The notes beneath the pieces are model-generated. The model was not told the DNA's origin and made no database searches. It saw nothing but the letters and a program-made list of their open reading frames with translations. Below, one piece after another: positions 33,021 to 42,127 of a DNA stretch of 64,000 bases. Made by a program: the position numbers and the translations under genes. The DNA is taken from NCBI GenBank assembly GCA_946183365.1, contig CAMHAH010000009.1, forward strand, positions 1 through 64,000. Reading direction: 5' to 3'. The first letter of the stretch is position 1, and the number at the start of each line of letters is the position of its first letter. Origin of the DNA: an uncultured Clostridia bacterium. GTDB taxonomy: Bacteria > Bacillota > Clostridia > Oscillospirales > Acutalibacteraceae.

Positions 33021-34076
33021 ATGAAAGAAAAGCTTGAACAGTTAAAAGAACAGCTCTCAGCGGAGCTGGGTGCGGCCGCTGATCCTCAGGCTCTTGAGAA
33101 CCTGCGTGTAAAGTACCTGGGCAAGAAGGGCTCTATCACCGACCTGTTAAAGGGTATGAAGAGCCTGTCTAATGAGGAGAAGAAGAGCTTCGGCCAGATG
33201 GTCAACAGCTTGAAGCAGCAGGCTGCCGAGAGTATCTCTAAGCGCGCCGAGGAGCTCAAGGAGCTCGAGATCAAGAGAGAGATCGAGCGTATGCCCGAGT
33301 TCGACCTGACCATCCCCACAAAAGAGGACAGGGGCTCTTATCATCCCATCACTCTCGTACAGCGCGAGTGTGAGCGCATCTTCACCACTATGGGCTTCAA
33401 TGTTGAGGACTACCCCGAGGTAGTCACCGACTACGAGTGTTTTGAGGCGGTCAACGTGCCTAAGAACCACCCCGCCAGAGATATGCAGGACACCTATTAT
33501 CTCGAGAACGGCGAGCTGCTGAAATCTCAGACCTCTGCCGCTCAGAACGCCATCCTCAAAAAATACGGCCCTCAGCTGAGGGAAAAGGGTATGCCTATCC
33601 GCGCGATATTCCCGGGTCGCTGCTTCAGAAACGAGGCTACCGACGCCACTCACGAGAACACCTTCTTCCAGATGGAGGGCGTGATGGTGGACAAGGATAT
33701 CTCTATATCCAACCTTATCTATTTTATGAAAACAATGCTCTCAGAGGTGTTCCAAAAGGATGTAAAGGTACGTCTGCGTCCGGGCTTCTTCCCGTTCGTA
33801 GAACCCGGCTTTGAGCTGGATATCTCATGTCTTATCTGCGGCGGAGAGACAGGCTGTCCCTCTTGCAACCACAGCGGCTGGCTCGAGCTGTGCCCCTGCG
33901 GTATGATCCACCCCGAGGTGCTCAAAGAGGGCGGCATCGACCCCGAGGAGTACACGGGCTTCGCGTTCGGACTGGGTTTGACACGACTTGCCATGATGAA
34001 ATACGGCATAAAGGATATCCGCGATCTGAACAGCGGCTCGCTCAAGGTAATGAGCCAGTTCACGGACGATAAGTAA
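33021..34076 (+). CDS. pheS: Phenylalanine-tRNA ligase alpha subunit
   Basis: 351 residues, standard length. N-terminal coiled coil (1-85), then class II aminoacyl-tRNA synthetase core: motif 2 region FPGRCFRNEATDATHENTFF and motif 3 GFAFGLGLTRLAMMKYGI. The Cys-rich CLICGGETGCPSCNHSGW stretch (near 275) is an uncommon addition near the active site of some clostridial forms. GGAGGTAAAT precedes ATG. Works as alpha2beta2 with pheT, 13 bp downstream. Confidence 0.95.
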   Translation: MKEKLEQLKEQLSAELGAAADPQALENLRVKYLGKKGSITDLLKGMKSLSNEEKKSFGQMVNSLKQQAAESISKRAEELKELEIKREIERMPEFDLTIPTKEDRGSYHPITLVQRECERIFTTMGFNVEDYPEVVTDYECFEAVNVPKNHPARDMQDTYYLENGELLKSQTSAAQNAILKKYGPQLREKGMPIRAIFPGRCFRNEATDATHENTFFQMEGVMVDKDISISNLIYFMKTMLSEVFQKDVKVRLRPGFFPFVEPGFELDISCLICGGETGCPSCNHSGWLELCPCGMIHPEVLKEGGIDPEEYTGFAFGLGLTRLAMMKYGIKDIRDLNSGSLKVMSQFTDDK

Positions 34077-34089
34077 GGAGGGTGAAGTT

Positions 34090-36450
34090 ATGTTTTTATC
34101 AATGAATTGGATCAAGGATTTCGTAAACCTCAGCGGTCTTGACGAAATAAAGCTTATCAATCAGTTCTCACTCTCAACTGCCGAGGTCGAGAACGATATA
34201 CAGTTCAAGGGCTCGGATATCAGCGGTATCGTTGTGGCTGAGATCATGAGCGTTGAGCCTCACCCCGAGTCAAAGAAGCTGCACCTCTTGAAGGTAGACG
34301 CGGGTGAACAGGAGCTTACCGACGTAGTATGCGGCGCTCCTAATGTAAGAGTAGGTATGAAGACCGCCTTCGCCAAGGTCGGCGCTAAGATAGGCGAGAT
34401 AGAGATCACCCCCAGACCCTTAGCGGGCTATATGAGCCATGGTATGTGTTGCTCCGAGAAAGAGATCGGCATAAGCGACGATCACTCGGGTATCATGGAG
34501 ATCACCGACGACGTAAAGAACGGCACCGATATCAAGGATATCTACGCCGTAGACGATATAATCTTTGAGGTAGACAACAAGTCGCTCACCAACCGTCCCG
34601 ACCTGTGGAGCCACTACGGTATCGCCCGCGAGTTCGCGGCTATAGCTCAAAGACCTCTCAAGGAGCTTGAGTTAGACGATCTAACCGTATACGGCGATCT
34701 GCCCAAGGTCGATATGAAGATAGAGGACCCCTTGTGCTACAGATATTCATGCTTACAGTTTGAGAACATCAGCCGCAGTATAAGCCCCGTCGATATGCGT
34801 ATCAGGCTGTTCTACTGCGGCATGAGGGCTATAAACTTCCTCGCCGATATGACCAACTACCTCATGCTCGAGATGGGTCAGCCCATGCACGCCTTTGACA
34901 GCCGCAAGGTCGAGAACATCCGTATCAAGCGCTTTGACAAGGACTTTGACTTTGAGACCCTCGACGGCGTTGAGCGCCATATCGACACCGATACCCTCAT
35001 GATCTGCAACGGCGACACCCCCGTAGCTATCGCGGGCATCATGGGCGGTCTCGACAGCGAGATCGTGGACGACACCCACACCCTCACGCTTGAGTCGGCT
35101 ACCTTTGACGCGGCTTCTATCCGCAAGTCCACCGTCCGCCTGTCTCATCGCACCGACGCTTCTATGCGCTATGAAAAGAGCCTTGACCCCGAACTGACCA
35201 CAGCGGCTATCGCGAGATTTGTATTTCTTTTAAAGAAATATGACAGCGGTATCAAGGTGGTTTCCTCGCTCACCGACGAGTACGCTTATCACTATCCCGA
35301 GGTCACACTGAGCTTTGACAAGGCTTATGTAGACAAGTACACGGGTATTGAGATAGACAACGATACCATAGTCAGCACGCTCAACCGACTGGGCTTCACG
35401 GTTTCTTGTAACGACGATAAGTTCGAGGTCGGAGTGCCCTCATGGAGAGCTACCAAGGACGTCACCATCAAGGCTGATATAATCGAAGAGATCACCCGTA
35501 TCTACGGCTATGATAATTTTGAGATACACACCGCCGACGCTCCGCTCTTTCCGACGCGTCCCGAGCCGGTCAAGAAGGACGAGGACAATGTCAAGGATAT
35601 CCTCGTAAAACACTTCAACCTGCATGAGCTTCACTCTTATGTCTGGAACTACGCCGACGAGCTCAAGGAGCTTGGTATCGAGAACATCGGCGAGATAAAG
35701 CTGATGAACGCTTCTAACCCCAATATCGAGACCATCCGCAAGACCATGATCCCTACTCAGCTGTGTCAGGTCAAATCGAACCTCGGCTGGGCTGACGAGT
35801 TCGGTATCTTTGAGGTCGGCAGAGTGGTCAAGGGGCTCGACAGCGAGAACCTCTGTATAGAGGAGAAGAAGCTCGGTATCACCCTGTATAAGAAGGGCTC
35901 TGACGTTCGCGGTCTGTATTTTAAGATGAAGGCGATAGTCGAGACCTTAGTTGATGAATTGAAGCACAAGGACGTTCAGTACAGCAAGGCTGAGCCGGGA
36001 TTTGACTTTGAGCACCCCGTGAACCTCAACAACGTCATCGTGGACGGCGAGGTCATCGGCAGGATCGGTCTCATCCATCCCTCGGTAATGAAGAAACTCG
36101 ATAAGCGCGCCTGTGTCGTTTTCGCAGAGATAGACATGGATAAGTTCGCCGCTGTCGAGAACGCCTCAATACATTATGAGGAGCCCTCAAAGTTCCCGTC
36201 TATCGAGATAGATCTCAGCTTCCTCACCTCGCGCTTTGCTCCTGTCAGCAAGGCTATCGAGAACGCTGCCTGTGAGCTTATCAAGAGCGTAGAGGTCATC
36301 GATATCTATGAGGCGGGCGACGCGTCGTCGATCGCGGTACGTCTGACCTTCTCAGACAACAGCCGAACCCTCACCCGCGAAGAGGTAACCGCTGTCAGCG
36401 ACGGTATCGTTGCCGACCTTGAGAAGGACGGCATTATGCTGAAGAAGTAA
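34090..36450 (+). CDS. pheT: Phenylalanine-tRNA ligase beta subunit
   Basis: 786 residues. Order: tRNA-binding EMAP-like domain (about 40-155), B3/4 editing domain (MRAINFLADMTNYLMLEMGQP), B5 domain, core-like domain and C-terminal ferredoxin-fold anticodon-binding domain (PSKFPSIEIDLSFL near 695). It corrects mis-charged Tyr and supports the alpha subunit. AAGGAGG precedes the ATG. Followed by a terminator at 36466-36496. Confidence 0.95.
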   Translation: MFLSMNWIKDFVNLSGLDEIKLINQFSLSTAEVENDIQFKGSDISGIVVAEIMSVEPHPESKKLHLLKVDAGEQELTDVVCGAPNVRVGMKTAFAKVGAKIGEIEITPRPLAGYMSHGMCCSEKEIGISDDHSGIMEITDDVKNGTDIKDIYAVDDIIFEVDNKSLTNRPDLWSHYGIAREFAAIAQRPLKELELDDLTVYGDLPKVDMKIEDPLCYRYSCLQFENISRSISPVDMRIRLFYCGMRAINFLADMTNYLMLEMGQPMHAFDSRKVENIRIKRFDKDFDFETLDGVERHIDTDTLMICNGDTPVAIAGIMGGLDSEIVDDTHTLTLESATFDAASIRKSTVRLSHRTDASMRYEKSLDPELTTAAIARFVFLLKKYDSGIKVVSSLTDEYAYHYPEVTLSFDKAYVDKYTGIEIDNDTIVSTLNRLGFTVSCNDDKFEVGVPSWRATKDVTIKADIIEEITRIYGYDNFEIHTADAPLFPTRPEPVKKDEDNVKDILVKHFNLHELHSYVWNYADELKELGIENIGEIKLMNASNPNIETIRKTMIPTQLCQVKSNLGWADEFGIFEVGRVVKGLDSENLCIEEKKLGITLYKKGSDVRGLYFKMKAIVETLVDELKHKDVQYSKAEPGFDFEHPVNLNNVIVDGEVIGRIGLIHPSVMKKLDKRACVVFAEIDMDKFAAVENASIHYEEPSKFPSIEIDLSFLTSRFAPVSKAIENAACELIKSVEVIDIYEAGDASSIAVRLTFSDNSRTLTREEVTAVSDGIVADLEKDGIMLKK

Positions 36451-36465
36451 GGAATATTTTGATAC

Positions 36466-36496
36466 AAAGAGCTGTCCGGGAGGATGGCTCTTTTTT
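36466..36496 (+). terminator. Terminator of the pheST operon
   Basis: AAAGAGC (36466-36472) / GCTCTTT (36487-36493), with inner bases GTCC/GGAT, followed by TTT. Confidence 0.7.
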
Positions 36497-36750
36497 AGTG
36501 AGGAGTTAGGAGTGAGGAGTTAGGAGTTCAGGGCGGGACACCCGCACCCTGATCATAGGGACGTAAGGTGGTAAATGAGTAGGGGAGGGGCTTGCTCCTC
36601 CCGAGAAAGTTAGGAGTTAGGAGTGAGGAGTTAGGAGTTGTGGGCGGGAAACCCGCACCCTGATCATAGGGACGTAAGGTGGTAAATGAGTAGGGGAGGG
36701 GCTTGAGGTGCTGTCCAAATCATAGATTTGGACAGCACCGCAACTCCTAA
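36497..36750. repeat. Tandem duplication of a mosaic repeat unit
   Basis: Two copies of a roughly 110-bp unit: GGGCGGGAmACCCGCACCC, then TGATCATAGGGACGTAAGGT and GTAAATGAGTAGGGGAGGGG, at 36531-36593 and 36642-36704, each preceded by TTAGGAG heptamers. It ends with a perfect 15-bp inverted repeat GGTGCTGTCCAAATC / GATTTGGACAGCACC (36708-36740). Confidence 0.85.
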
Positions 36751-36752
36751 CT

Positions 36753-36792
36753 AAAAAAACGACCGCCTGCCGGTTGACAGACGGTCGTTATA
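36753..36792 (-). terminator. Terminator of the degV gene
   Basis: On the minus strand AACGACCG (36789-36782) pairs with CGGTCGTT (36765-36758) and is followed by TTTTT. Confidence 0.8.
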
Positions 36793-36809
36793 TTTATATA
36801 CTTTAGCTC

Positions 36810-37670
36810 TTATTTTGTCATGAACAGTACGCCCATGGTGTTGGGACCGCAATGGCTCGAGATGGTGCAGGAGGCGCGGGTGAGGAGGATCTCTTTGAAT
36901 ATCTTCTTCGCTTTCAACGCCTTGTATACCGCGTCTACATACTTTTGATCGGTGCCCGCGTGGGTGATGAATACGCGGTCGGTGTCGATATCGTCGTACT
37001 TCGCGATGGTGTCCTCCATGTACTGGATAAGCACCTTATCATACTTGCCGCGGTATTTCTTGCCGACTACCATAGATCCGCCGTTGTCGTTCTGTACCTC
37101 GATAGATGGCTTGAGGTTCAAGAGGTTCGCTCCCAGCATAGCGACGGCTGAACATCTGCCGCCCGCGTGGAGGAAGTCAAGACGGTCGAGAACGAATGAA
37201 GCGTGAGCCTTAGAGGTCATAGCGGTGATCTGTTCGGCTATCTCCTTAGCGCTGAGCCCCTTGTCGCGCAGCTCGCACGCCTTGATGACCAAGAGACCCG
37301 AGCCTGTCGAGAGGTTCTGTGTATCTACCGAGTAAACGCGGCCGCCGAAATCCTCAGCCGCGATAACGCTGCTCTGGTGGGTGACACTCAGCTTAGAGCC
37401 GAGGCTCAGGTGTACTACGTCCATACCCTGATCGGTGAACTGCTTGAAGAACTCGGTGTATTCGCCTACGCTGCCGGCCGTGGTGTGGGGCAGCTCCTTG
37501 GTTTTGTAGAAGATATCGAACAGCTCCTCCGGGGTGATGTTTACCCAGTCCTCATAGCTCTTTCCGCCGATGACGATGTGCAGCGGGATGGTGGTCACAC
37601 CGTAGCGCTGCTCGAGCTCCCGGTTAAGGTCGCAGGTTATATCCGATGTTATAACGACTTTATTGCTCAT
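36810..37670 (-). CDS. DegV family fatty-acid-binding protein
   Basis: 286 residues. Typical DegV features: N-terminal VVITSDITCDL, the LPHTTAGSVGEYTEFF segment, VYSVDTQNLSTGSGLLV, and the C-terminal SSHCGPNTMGVLFM. These proteins bind fatty acids and, as FakB, hand them to a FakA kinase; FakA is not in the window. Start 37670 is preferred for GGAGGGTAATG just upstream. Confidence 0.9.
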   Translation of the reverse strand: MSNKVVITSDITCDLNRELEQRYGVTTIPLHIVIGGKSYEDWVNITPEELFDIFYKTKELPHTTAGSVGEYTEFFKQFTDQGMDVVHLSLGSKLSVTHQSSVIAAEDFGGRVYSVDTQNLSTGSGLLVIKACELRDKGLSAKEIAEQITAMTSKAHASFVLDRLDFLHAGGRCSAVAMLGANLLNLKPSIEVQNDNGGSMVVGKKYRGKYDKVLIQYMEDTIAKYDDIDTDRVFITHAGTDQKYVDAVYKALKAKKIFKEILLTRASCTISSHCGPNTMGVLFMTK

Positions 37671-37803
37671 ATCATTACCCTCCTGATACCGCGTTTGCAG
37701 ATTTATACTAATTTTTATGCGGTTCATTATTGTATATACATTTGTTTTTTGCTATACTTATTATACATAAAGGATCAAAAAAATCAAGTGCGGAGGTGTT
37801 TTT

Positions 37804-39693
37804 ATGATAAAAAGATATTCATACAGCCCGTTCATCGATACGGGTGCGGTGGTCACAAAGGTAGATATCACCTGCGGTAAGCCCGATTTCTTCTCGGTTT
37901 CTGAGGATGGTGTGTTCAGCTTTGTTATGGATGATAAGACCCGCGTCTACGGCCTCGGCGAAGCTGTCAGGGGTATCAACAAGCGCGGCTGGATATATGA
38001 GAGCTTCTGCACCGACGAGCCATTCCATACCGAGGATAAGCGCTCTTTATACGGTGCTCACAACTTCATCATAATCGACGGCAAAGAGAGGTTCGGCGCG
38101 TTCTTCGATACTCCCGTCCGCCTTACCTTTGATATAGGCTACACCGACAGCGATATCATCTCGATAAAGCCCGATAAATTCTGTCTTGACCTGTACATAA
38201 TCACCGCCGATACTTTAAAGGGTATAGTAGGCGAGTTCCGCGCTATGATCGGCAGGAGCTATACGCCGCCGCTGTGGGCTTTCGGCTACGGACAAAGCCG
38301 CTGGGGTTATGTAAATCAGGACGATATCCGCGCCGCCGCGAACAGGTATCAGGAGGCAGGCATACCGATAGATATGATCTACCTCGATATAGATTATATG
38401 GAGGACTTCAAGGATTTTACCGTCAGCAAAGAGAGGTTCCCCGACCTTAAGGGGCTCTCGGACGAGATGGGCGAGAGGGGTATCCGCCTTATACCCATCA
38501 TCGACGCCGCCGTAAAGAAGCAGGAGGGCTACTCCGTCTATGACGAGGGTCACGGGAAAGGCTACTTCTGCAAGGACGAGAACGGCGAGGATTTCGTGGT
38601 CGGCGTATGGCCGGGTATGAGCGTTCTGCCTGATTTCTTCAACGATGAAGTGAGCCGATGGTTCGGCATGAAATACAAGGCTCTGACGGATCTCGGCATA
38701 CAGGGCTTCTGGAACGATATGAACGAGCCCGCGCTGTTTTACAGTGAAAAGGAGCTCAATAATGCTTTTAAAGAAATAAAGACCTATGAAGGCAAAACGC
38801 TCGGAGCGCTGACCTTCTTCGGCGCGAGAGAGGTATTCACCCGCCTTGCGAACTCCGACAAGGATTATGGCAGCTTTTATCACAACACTCCCGACGGCCG
38901 CTTTGTACACAGCGACGTCCACAATATGTACGGCTACATGATGACCAAGAGCGCTCATGAGGCGCTCTCGGAGCTGATACCCGACAATGATTTTCTGCTC
39001 TTCTCGAGGGCGTCTTATATCGGCGCTCACCGTTACGGCGGTATCTGGACGGGCGATAATCACAGCTGGTGGGCACATATTTTGCAGAGCCTGCAGCAAA
39101 TGCCCGCCTTGAATATGTGCGGCTTCATGTTCGTCGGCAGCGATATAGGCGGCTTCAACGGCAGCTGTACGCGCGATCTGCTGATAAGGTGGCTCAGCTT
39201 CGCTCTGTTCACTCCGCTCATGCGCAATCACTCGGCGGTCGGCACCCGCTCTCAGGAGGCGTACGCCTTCGGCGATACCGAGGTGTTCAGACATATAATC
39301 GAGCTGAGATACCGCCTCTTGCCGTATCTGTACAGCTCATATATCCACGCCGTCGATAATAACGAAATGTATTTCAGACCGCTCGCCTTTGACTATGAGG
39401 ATGATGACGTCGCGGCTCAGGTCGAGGATCAGCTTATGGTCGGCGACAGCCTTATGATAGCCCCCATTTATACGCAGAACGCCGACGCAAGGCACGTTTA
39501 TCTGCCCGAAAGTATGCGGCAGATACGAATGAGCAAGGGCGAAATTTCTACAGAAGAATTAAACAAAGGCTGGCATTATGTAAGCGTGCCTTTGGGTGAC
39601 GTAGTGTTCTTCTCAAAGAAGCCCCTGCCGCTCGCAAAGCCCGCGATGAATACAAGCGAGCTGAAGCTTGATGATGTGGAGTATGTTTTTTAG
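37804..39693 (+). CDS. GH31-family alpha-glucosidase
   Basis: 629 residues. Catalytic nucleophile Asp-305 in GFWNDMNEPALF and acid/base Asp-418 in IWTGDNHS mark glycoside hydrolase family 31; PPLWAFGYGQSRWGY and the FVGSDIGGFNG loop are characteristic. No signal peptide, so it is intracellular and likely acts on imported malto- or isomalto-oligosaccharides. GGAGGTGTTTTT precedes ATG. Divergent from degV. Confidence 0.92.
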   Translation: MIKRYSYSPFIDTGAVVTKVDITCGKPDFFSVSEDGVFSFVMDDKTRVYGLGEAVRGINKRGWIYESFCTDEPFHTEDKRSLYGAHNFIIIDGKERFGAFFDTPVRLTFDIGYTDSDIISIKPDKFCLDLYIITADTLKGIVGEFRAMIGRSYTPPLWAFGYGQSRWGYVNQDDIRAAANRYQEAGIPIDMIYLDIDYMEDFKDFTVSKERFPDLKGLSDEMGERGIRLIPIIDAAVKKQEGYSVYDEGHGKGYFCKDENGEDFVVGVWPGMSVLPDFFNDEVSRWFGMKYKALTDLGIQGFWNDMNEPALFYSEKELNNAFKEIKTYEGKTLGALTFFGAREVFTRLANSDKDYGSFYHNTPDGRFVHSDVHNMYGYMMTKSAHEALSELIPDNDFLLFSRASYIGAHRYGGIWTGDNHSWWAHILQSLQQMPALNMCGFMFVGSDIGGFNGSCTRDLLIRWLSFALFTPLMRNHSAVGTRSQEAYAFGDTEVFRHIIELRYRLLPYLYSSYIHAVDNNEMYFRPLAFDYEDDDVAAQVEDQLMVGDSLMIAPIYTQNADARHVYLPESMRQIRMSKGEISTEELNKGWHYVSVPLGDVVFFSKKPLPLAKPAMNTSELKLDDVEYVF

Positions 39694-39833
39694 TGAGGAG
39701 ATAGGAATTAGGAATGAGGAATGAGAAATTAGGAGGTAAGTGAGTAGGGATGATGGGCGTTGAATGGTTTTTTTACCTCGGATAGATAATAAATCTTATC
39801 TGATAAAACAAAAGCTCCCCTTTATCGGGGAGC
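39694..39833. repeat. Heptamer repeats and pduL terminator
   Basis: Degenerate GGAGATAGGAATTAGGAATGAGGA array (39696-39740 in short units), then the hairpin GCTCCCC (39814-39820) / GGGGAGC (39827-39833) with TTTTGTTTT on the minus strand, which terminates pduL. Confidence 0.7.
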
Positions 39834-39859
39834 AGAATGATTTGTTTTCTGATTTGGAA

Positions 39860-40432
39860 TTATAAGATGATCTCACCGTCTGTGGTGCCCATCAGACCGG
39901 CGGCGTTAGCCTCGTCTGTATCAAGGTGAACAGCGGGAGCGTACTTGGGTGATACGCGGACGATAACATCGTCAAAGATCACCTTTCTGCCGTTGTCGCC
40001 TACAGCTACCTTGACTATCTGCTTATCCTCTACGCCGTACTCGACAGCGGTCTCGGGTGTGAGGTGGATGTGGCGCTGAGCTACGATAACGCCGTGATCG
40101 ATCTCGACCTCGCCCAAGGGTCCTCTGAGGATACAGCCGGGTGTGCCTGCAAGGTCGCCCGACTCACGGATGAAGCCCTTTACGCCGAGCTTGCGGGTCT
40201 CTGTCATAGAGATCTCTACCTGATCCTCGGGACGGAAGGGTCCTAAGATAGACATTGTGATCTCGCCCTTGGTACCTACTACGGTGACCTTCTCTTCACA
40301 GGCGAACTGACCGGGCTGAGAGAGATCCTTTTTGTTTGTGAGCGTTTTGCCCTCGCCGAACAGTGTCGCGAAGGTCTCGGCTGTTACGTGCAGATGGTGA
40401 GCCGACGTCTCTACCATGATAGTTGATTTCAT
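39860..40432 (-). CDS. pduL: PduL-type phosphotransacylase
   Basis: 190 residues, the two-beta-barrel PduL fold. Zinc-ligand His residues: SAHHLHVTAE, AQRHIHLTPE and PAVHLDTDEANAAG. It converts acyl-CoA to acyl phosphate. No microcompartment shell genes are present, and no N-terminal targeting extension, so it probably serves as the cell's acetate-forming phosphotransacetylase. Start 40432 has GGTGGTAATC upstream. Confidence 0.9.
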   Translation of the reverse strand: MKSTIMVETSAHHLHVTAETFATLFGEGKTLTNKKDLSQPGQFACEEKVTVVGTKGEITMSILGPFRPEDQVEISMTETRKLGVKGFIRESGDLAGTPGCILRGPLGEVEIDHGVIVAQRHIHLTPETAVEYGVEDKQIVKVAVGDNGRKVIFDDVIVRVSPKYAPAVHLDTDEANAAGLMGTTDGEIIL

Positions 40433-40550
40433 AATGATTACCACCAATCGTTCAGAATTAGTATTACGGTTCGTTTATAACCGTCATCATTACAATTGTA
40501 CAACAATATAAAACGGATTTCAACATATTATTAGAATTAAGGTGAAGAAT

Positions 40551-41129
40551 TTGAGTAACTGGCAGGAACTTGAGGCGCGTTGCATGAGCTGTGAAAGGTG
40601 CAGACTGTGTGAACAGCGCAGGAATGTGGTTTTCGGCGTGGGCAACAGAGAAGCCCGCGTCATGTTCATAGGCGAGGGCCCCGGCGAGCAGGAGGATATA
40701 CAGGGCGAGCCGTTCGTAGGCAGAGCGGGTCAGCTCCTCGACAAAATGCTCTATGCCGTCGACCTCGACCGACACAGGAATATCTACATTACCAATATCG
40801 TCAAATGCCGTCCGCCTAAGAACCGGGACCCCCGGGAGGATGAGCAGGACAGCTGTATCAGCTATCTCAGAGAGCAGACCAGACTGATAAGACCCAAGAT
40901 AATCGTCACCCTCGGACGTATAGCCGGAATGAAGCTGATAAAGCCCGACCTGAGGATCACGAGAGAACACGGCAGTATTATAGAGCGCAAGGGGATCTAT
41001 ATGATGCCCATGCTGCACCCGGCGGCGCTGCTGAGAAACCAGAGCCAGATGGAGGGCGCGTTCAACGACTTCTTAATTCTTAGAGAGAAAATAAAAGAGG
41101 TGTGTCCGGAGACGTATGAGGTTGAATAA
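40551..41129 (+). CDS. Family 4 uracil-DNA glycosylase
   Basis: 192 residues. Cys cluster [10 protein letters not shown] at the N-terminus (part of the 4Fe-4S site), active-site [20 protein letters not shown] and the HPAALLRN motif. It removes uracil from DNA. Start TTG at 40551 is preferred because AAGGTG lies about 6 bases before it; the GTG at 40542 is inside that ribosome binding site. It is divergent from pduL. Confidence 0.92.
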   Translation: MSNWQELEARCMSCERCRLCEQRRNVVFGVGNREARVMFIGEGPGEQEDIQGEPFVGRAGQLLDKMLYAVDLDRHRNIYITNIVKCRPPKNRDPREDEQDSCISYLREQTRLIRPKIIVTLGRIAGMKLIKPDLRITREHGSIIERKGIYMMPMLHPAALLRNQSQMEGAFNDFLILREKIKEVCPETYEVE

Positions 41130-41475
41130 ATAAGAACTAAGAAAGAAGAAGTAATGGTTAACGGTTAACGGTTAACGGTTAACGGTGAAGGGCGGGCGCT
41201 GCCCGCACCCATTTGTAGGGACGAGCAGTGCTCGTCCGAGTTTGGATGAGAGCAATGGTAAGTCGTTAAGTTAGTAGGGGAGGGGCTTGAGGTGCTGTCC
41301 AAATCTATGATTTGGCTAACAGCACCCATGCAACAGCGCTCCAAGAGCGAAGCGATTGGCTAAGCGCCACTGCTGCTCCTCCCGCGTTTCGCAGGAACGT
41401 TCGCGAAGAGAAAGAAGCTTCCCCCCCGAGGAGAAGGCATTAACCGTCCCCACCCGAAAGTGTATAAATACAGCA
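41130..41475. repeat. Mosaic repeat block with a GGTTAAC heptamer array
   Basis: Starts with four to five tandem GGTTAAC units (41157-41187), then GGGCGGGCGCTGCCCGCACCC, the AGTAGGGGAGGGGCTTG module, the GGTGCTGTCCAAATCTATG hairpin (about 41290-41326) and the CCAAGAGCGAAGCGATTGG module. No gene. Confidence 0.8.
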
Positions 41476-41508
41476 AAAAGCCTGTCCGAATTTAACGGAC
41501 AGGCTTCT
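41476..41508 (-). terminator. Terminator of the IreB-containing operon
   Basis: AAGCCTGTCCG (41478-41488) / CGGACAGGCTT (41496-41506); on the minus strand the stem is followed by TTTT. Confidence 0.85.
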
Positions 41509-41519
41509 TTTCTGCGTTA

Positions 41520-41804
41520 TTATGATTTCAGCGCTCTCTCGAGCCATACGTCGGCTATATCGAGAGCTACATAAAGACCGCTCTTCTCGCTTGACTTAAC
41601 GAGCTGTTTGCGGGGGCTTAAGTCCGGGTCGGTAGCGAGCAGCTGGATAGCTACCTTGTCGGCTACCTCGATGCCGTTCTGCTCTTTTTTGGTCTTTATC
41701 TGCATTCTGATGACAAACTTCTGATCCATACTGCCGTAGTACAGCTCGTCGCCGCACCTTACCAGAGGCTTGCCCTTATAGGTCGAAAATTCCTTTTCAG
41801 CCAT
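41520..41804 (-). CDS. Conserved hypothetical protein next to ireB
   Basis: 94 residues, no membrane segment. Reads EFSTYKGKPLVRCGDELYYG and ends LYVALDIADVWLERALKS. I do not recognise a family; composition and the good AAAGGGATCG ribosome binding site support a real gene. It lies 28 bp after ireB where a DUF1292 gene is often found, but it lacks the DUF1292 pattern. Confidence 0.6.
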   Translation of the reverse strand: MAEKEFSTYKGKPLVRCGDELYYGSMDQKFVIRMQIKTKKEQNGIEVADKVAIQLLATDPDLSPRKQLVKSSEKSGLYVALDIADVWLERALKS

Positions 41805-41832
41805 ATTATCGATCCCTTTCTTCCGGTTATTA

Positions 41833-42078
41833 TCAGATATTGAGGTAAGACTTGACCATGACCTCCAAGAGGTCGTCGCGGTCTATCTTACTGATGATGT
41901 TACGGGCGTTGCCGTATGTAGTGATATAGGTGGGGTCCTCGCTGAGAATATAGCCGACTATCTGGTTGATAGGGTTATAGCCCTTTTGCTTAAGAGCGTT
42001 GTAAACCGTGGTCAGAGCCTCTTTCATCTCGTCGTCTCTGTTGCCGCCTAAGGAAAACACCATTGTCTTATCTAACAT
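41833..42078 (-). CDS. ireB: IreB family regulatory phosphoprotein
   Basis: 81 residues, the full length of the UPF0297/IreB family. It contains EALTTVYNALKQKGYNPINQ and YILSEDPTYITTYGNARN, highly conserved in Firmicutes. In enterococci IreB is phosphorylated by the IreK kinase and affects cephalosporin tolerance. GGAGGTG precedes ATG. The usual neighbours alaS and ruvX are missing. Confidence 0.92.
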   Translation of the reverse strand: MLDKTMVFSLGGNRDDEMKEALTTVYNALKQKGYNPINQIVGYILSEDPTYITTYGNARNIISKIDRDDLLEVMVKSYLNI

Positions 42079-42127
42079 ACGAACACCTCCGCCGTAAATC
42101 TATATATCCTATTATACAACATTCTTG

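Noticed and set aside
38215..39294. Long minus-strand frame of 359 codons inside the GH31 gene.
   Set aside because: Shadow of the GH31 gene; composition is typical of an antisense frame and the sense protein has complete catalytic motifs.
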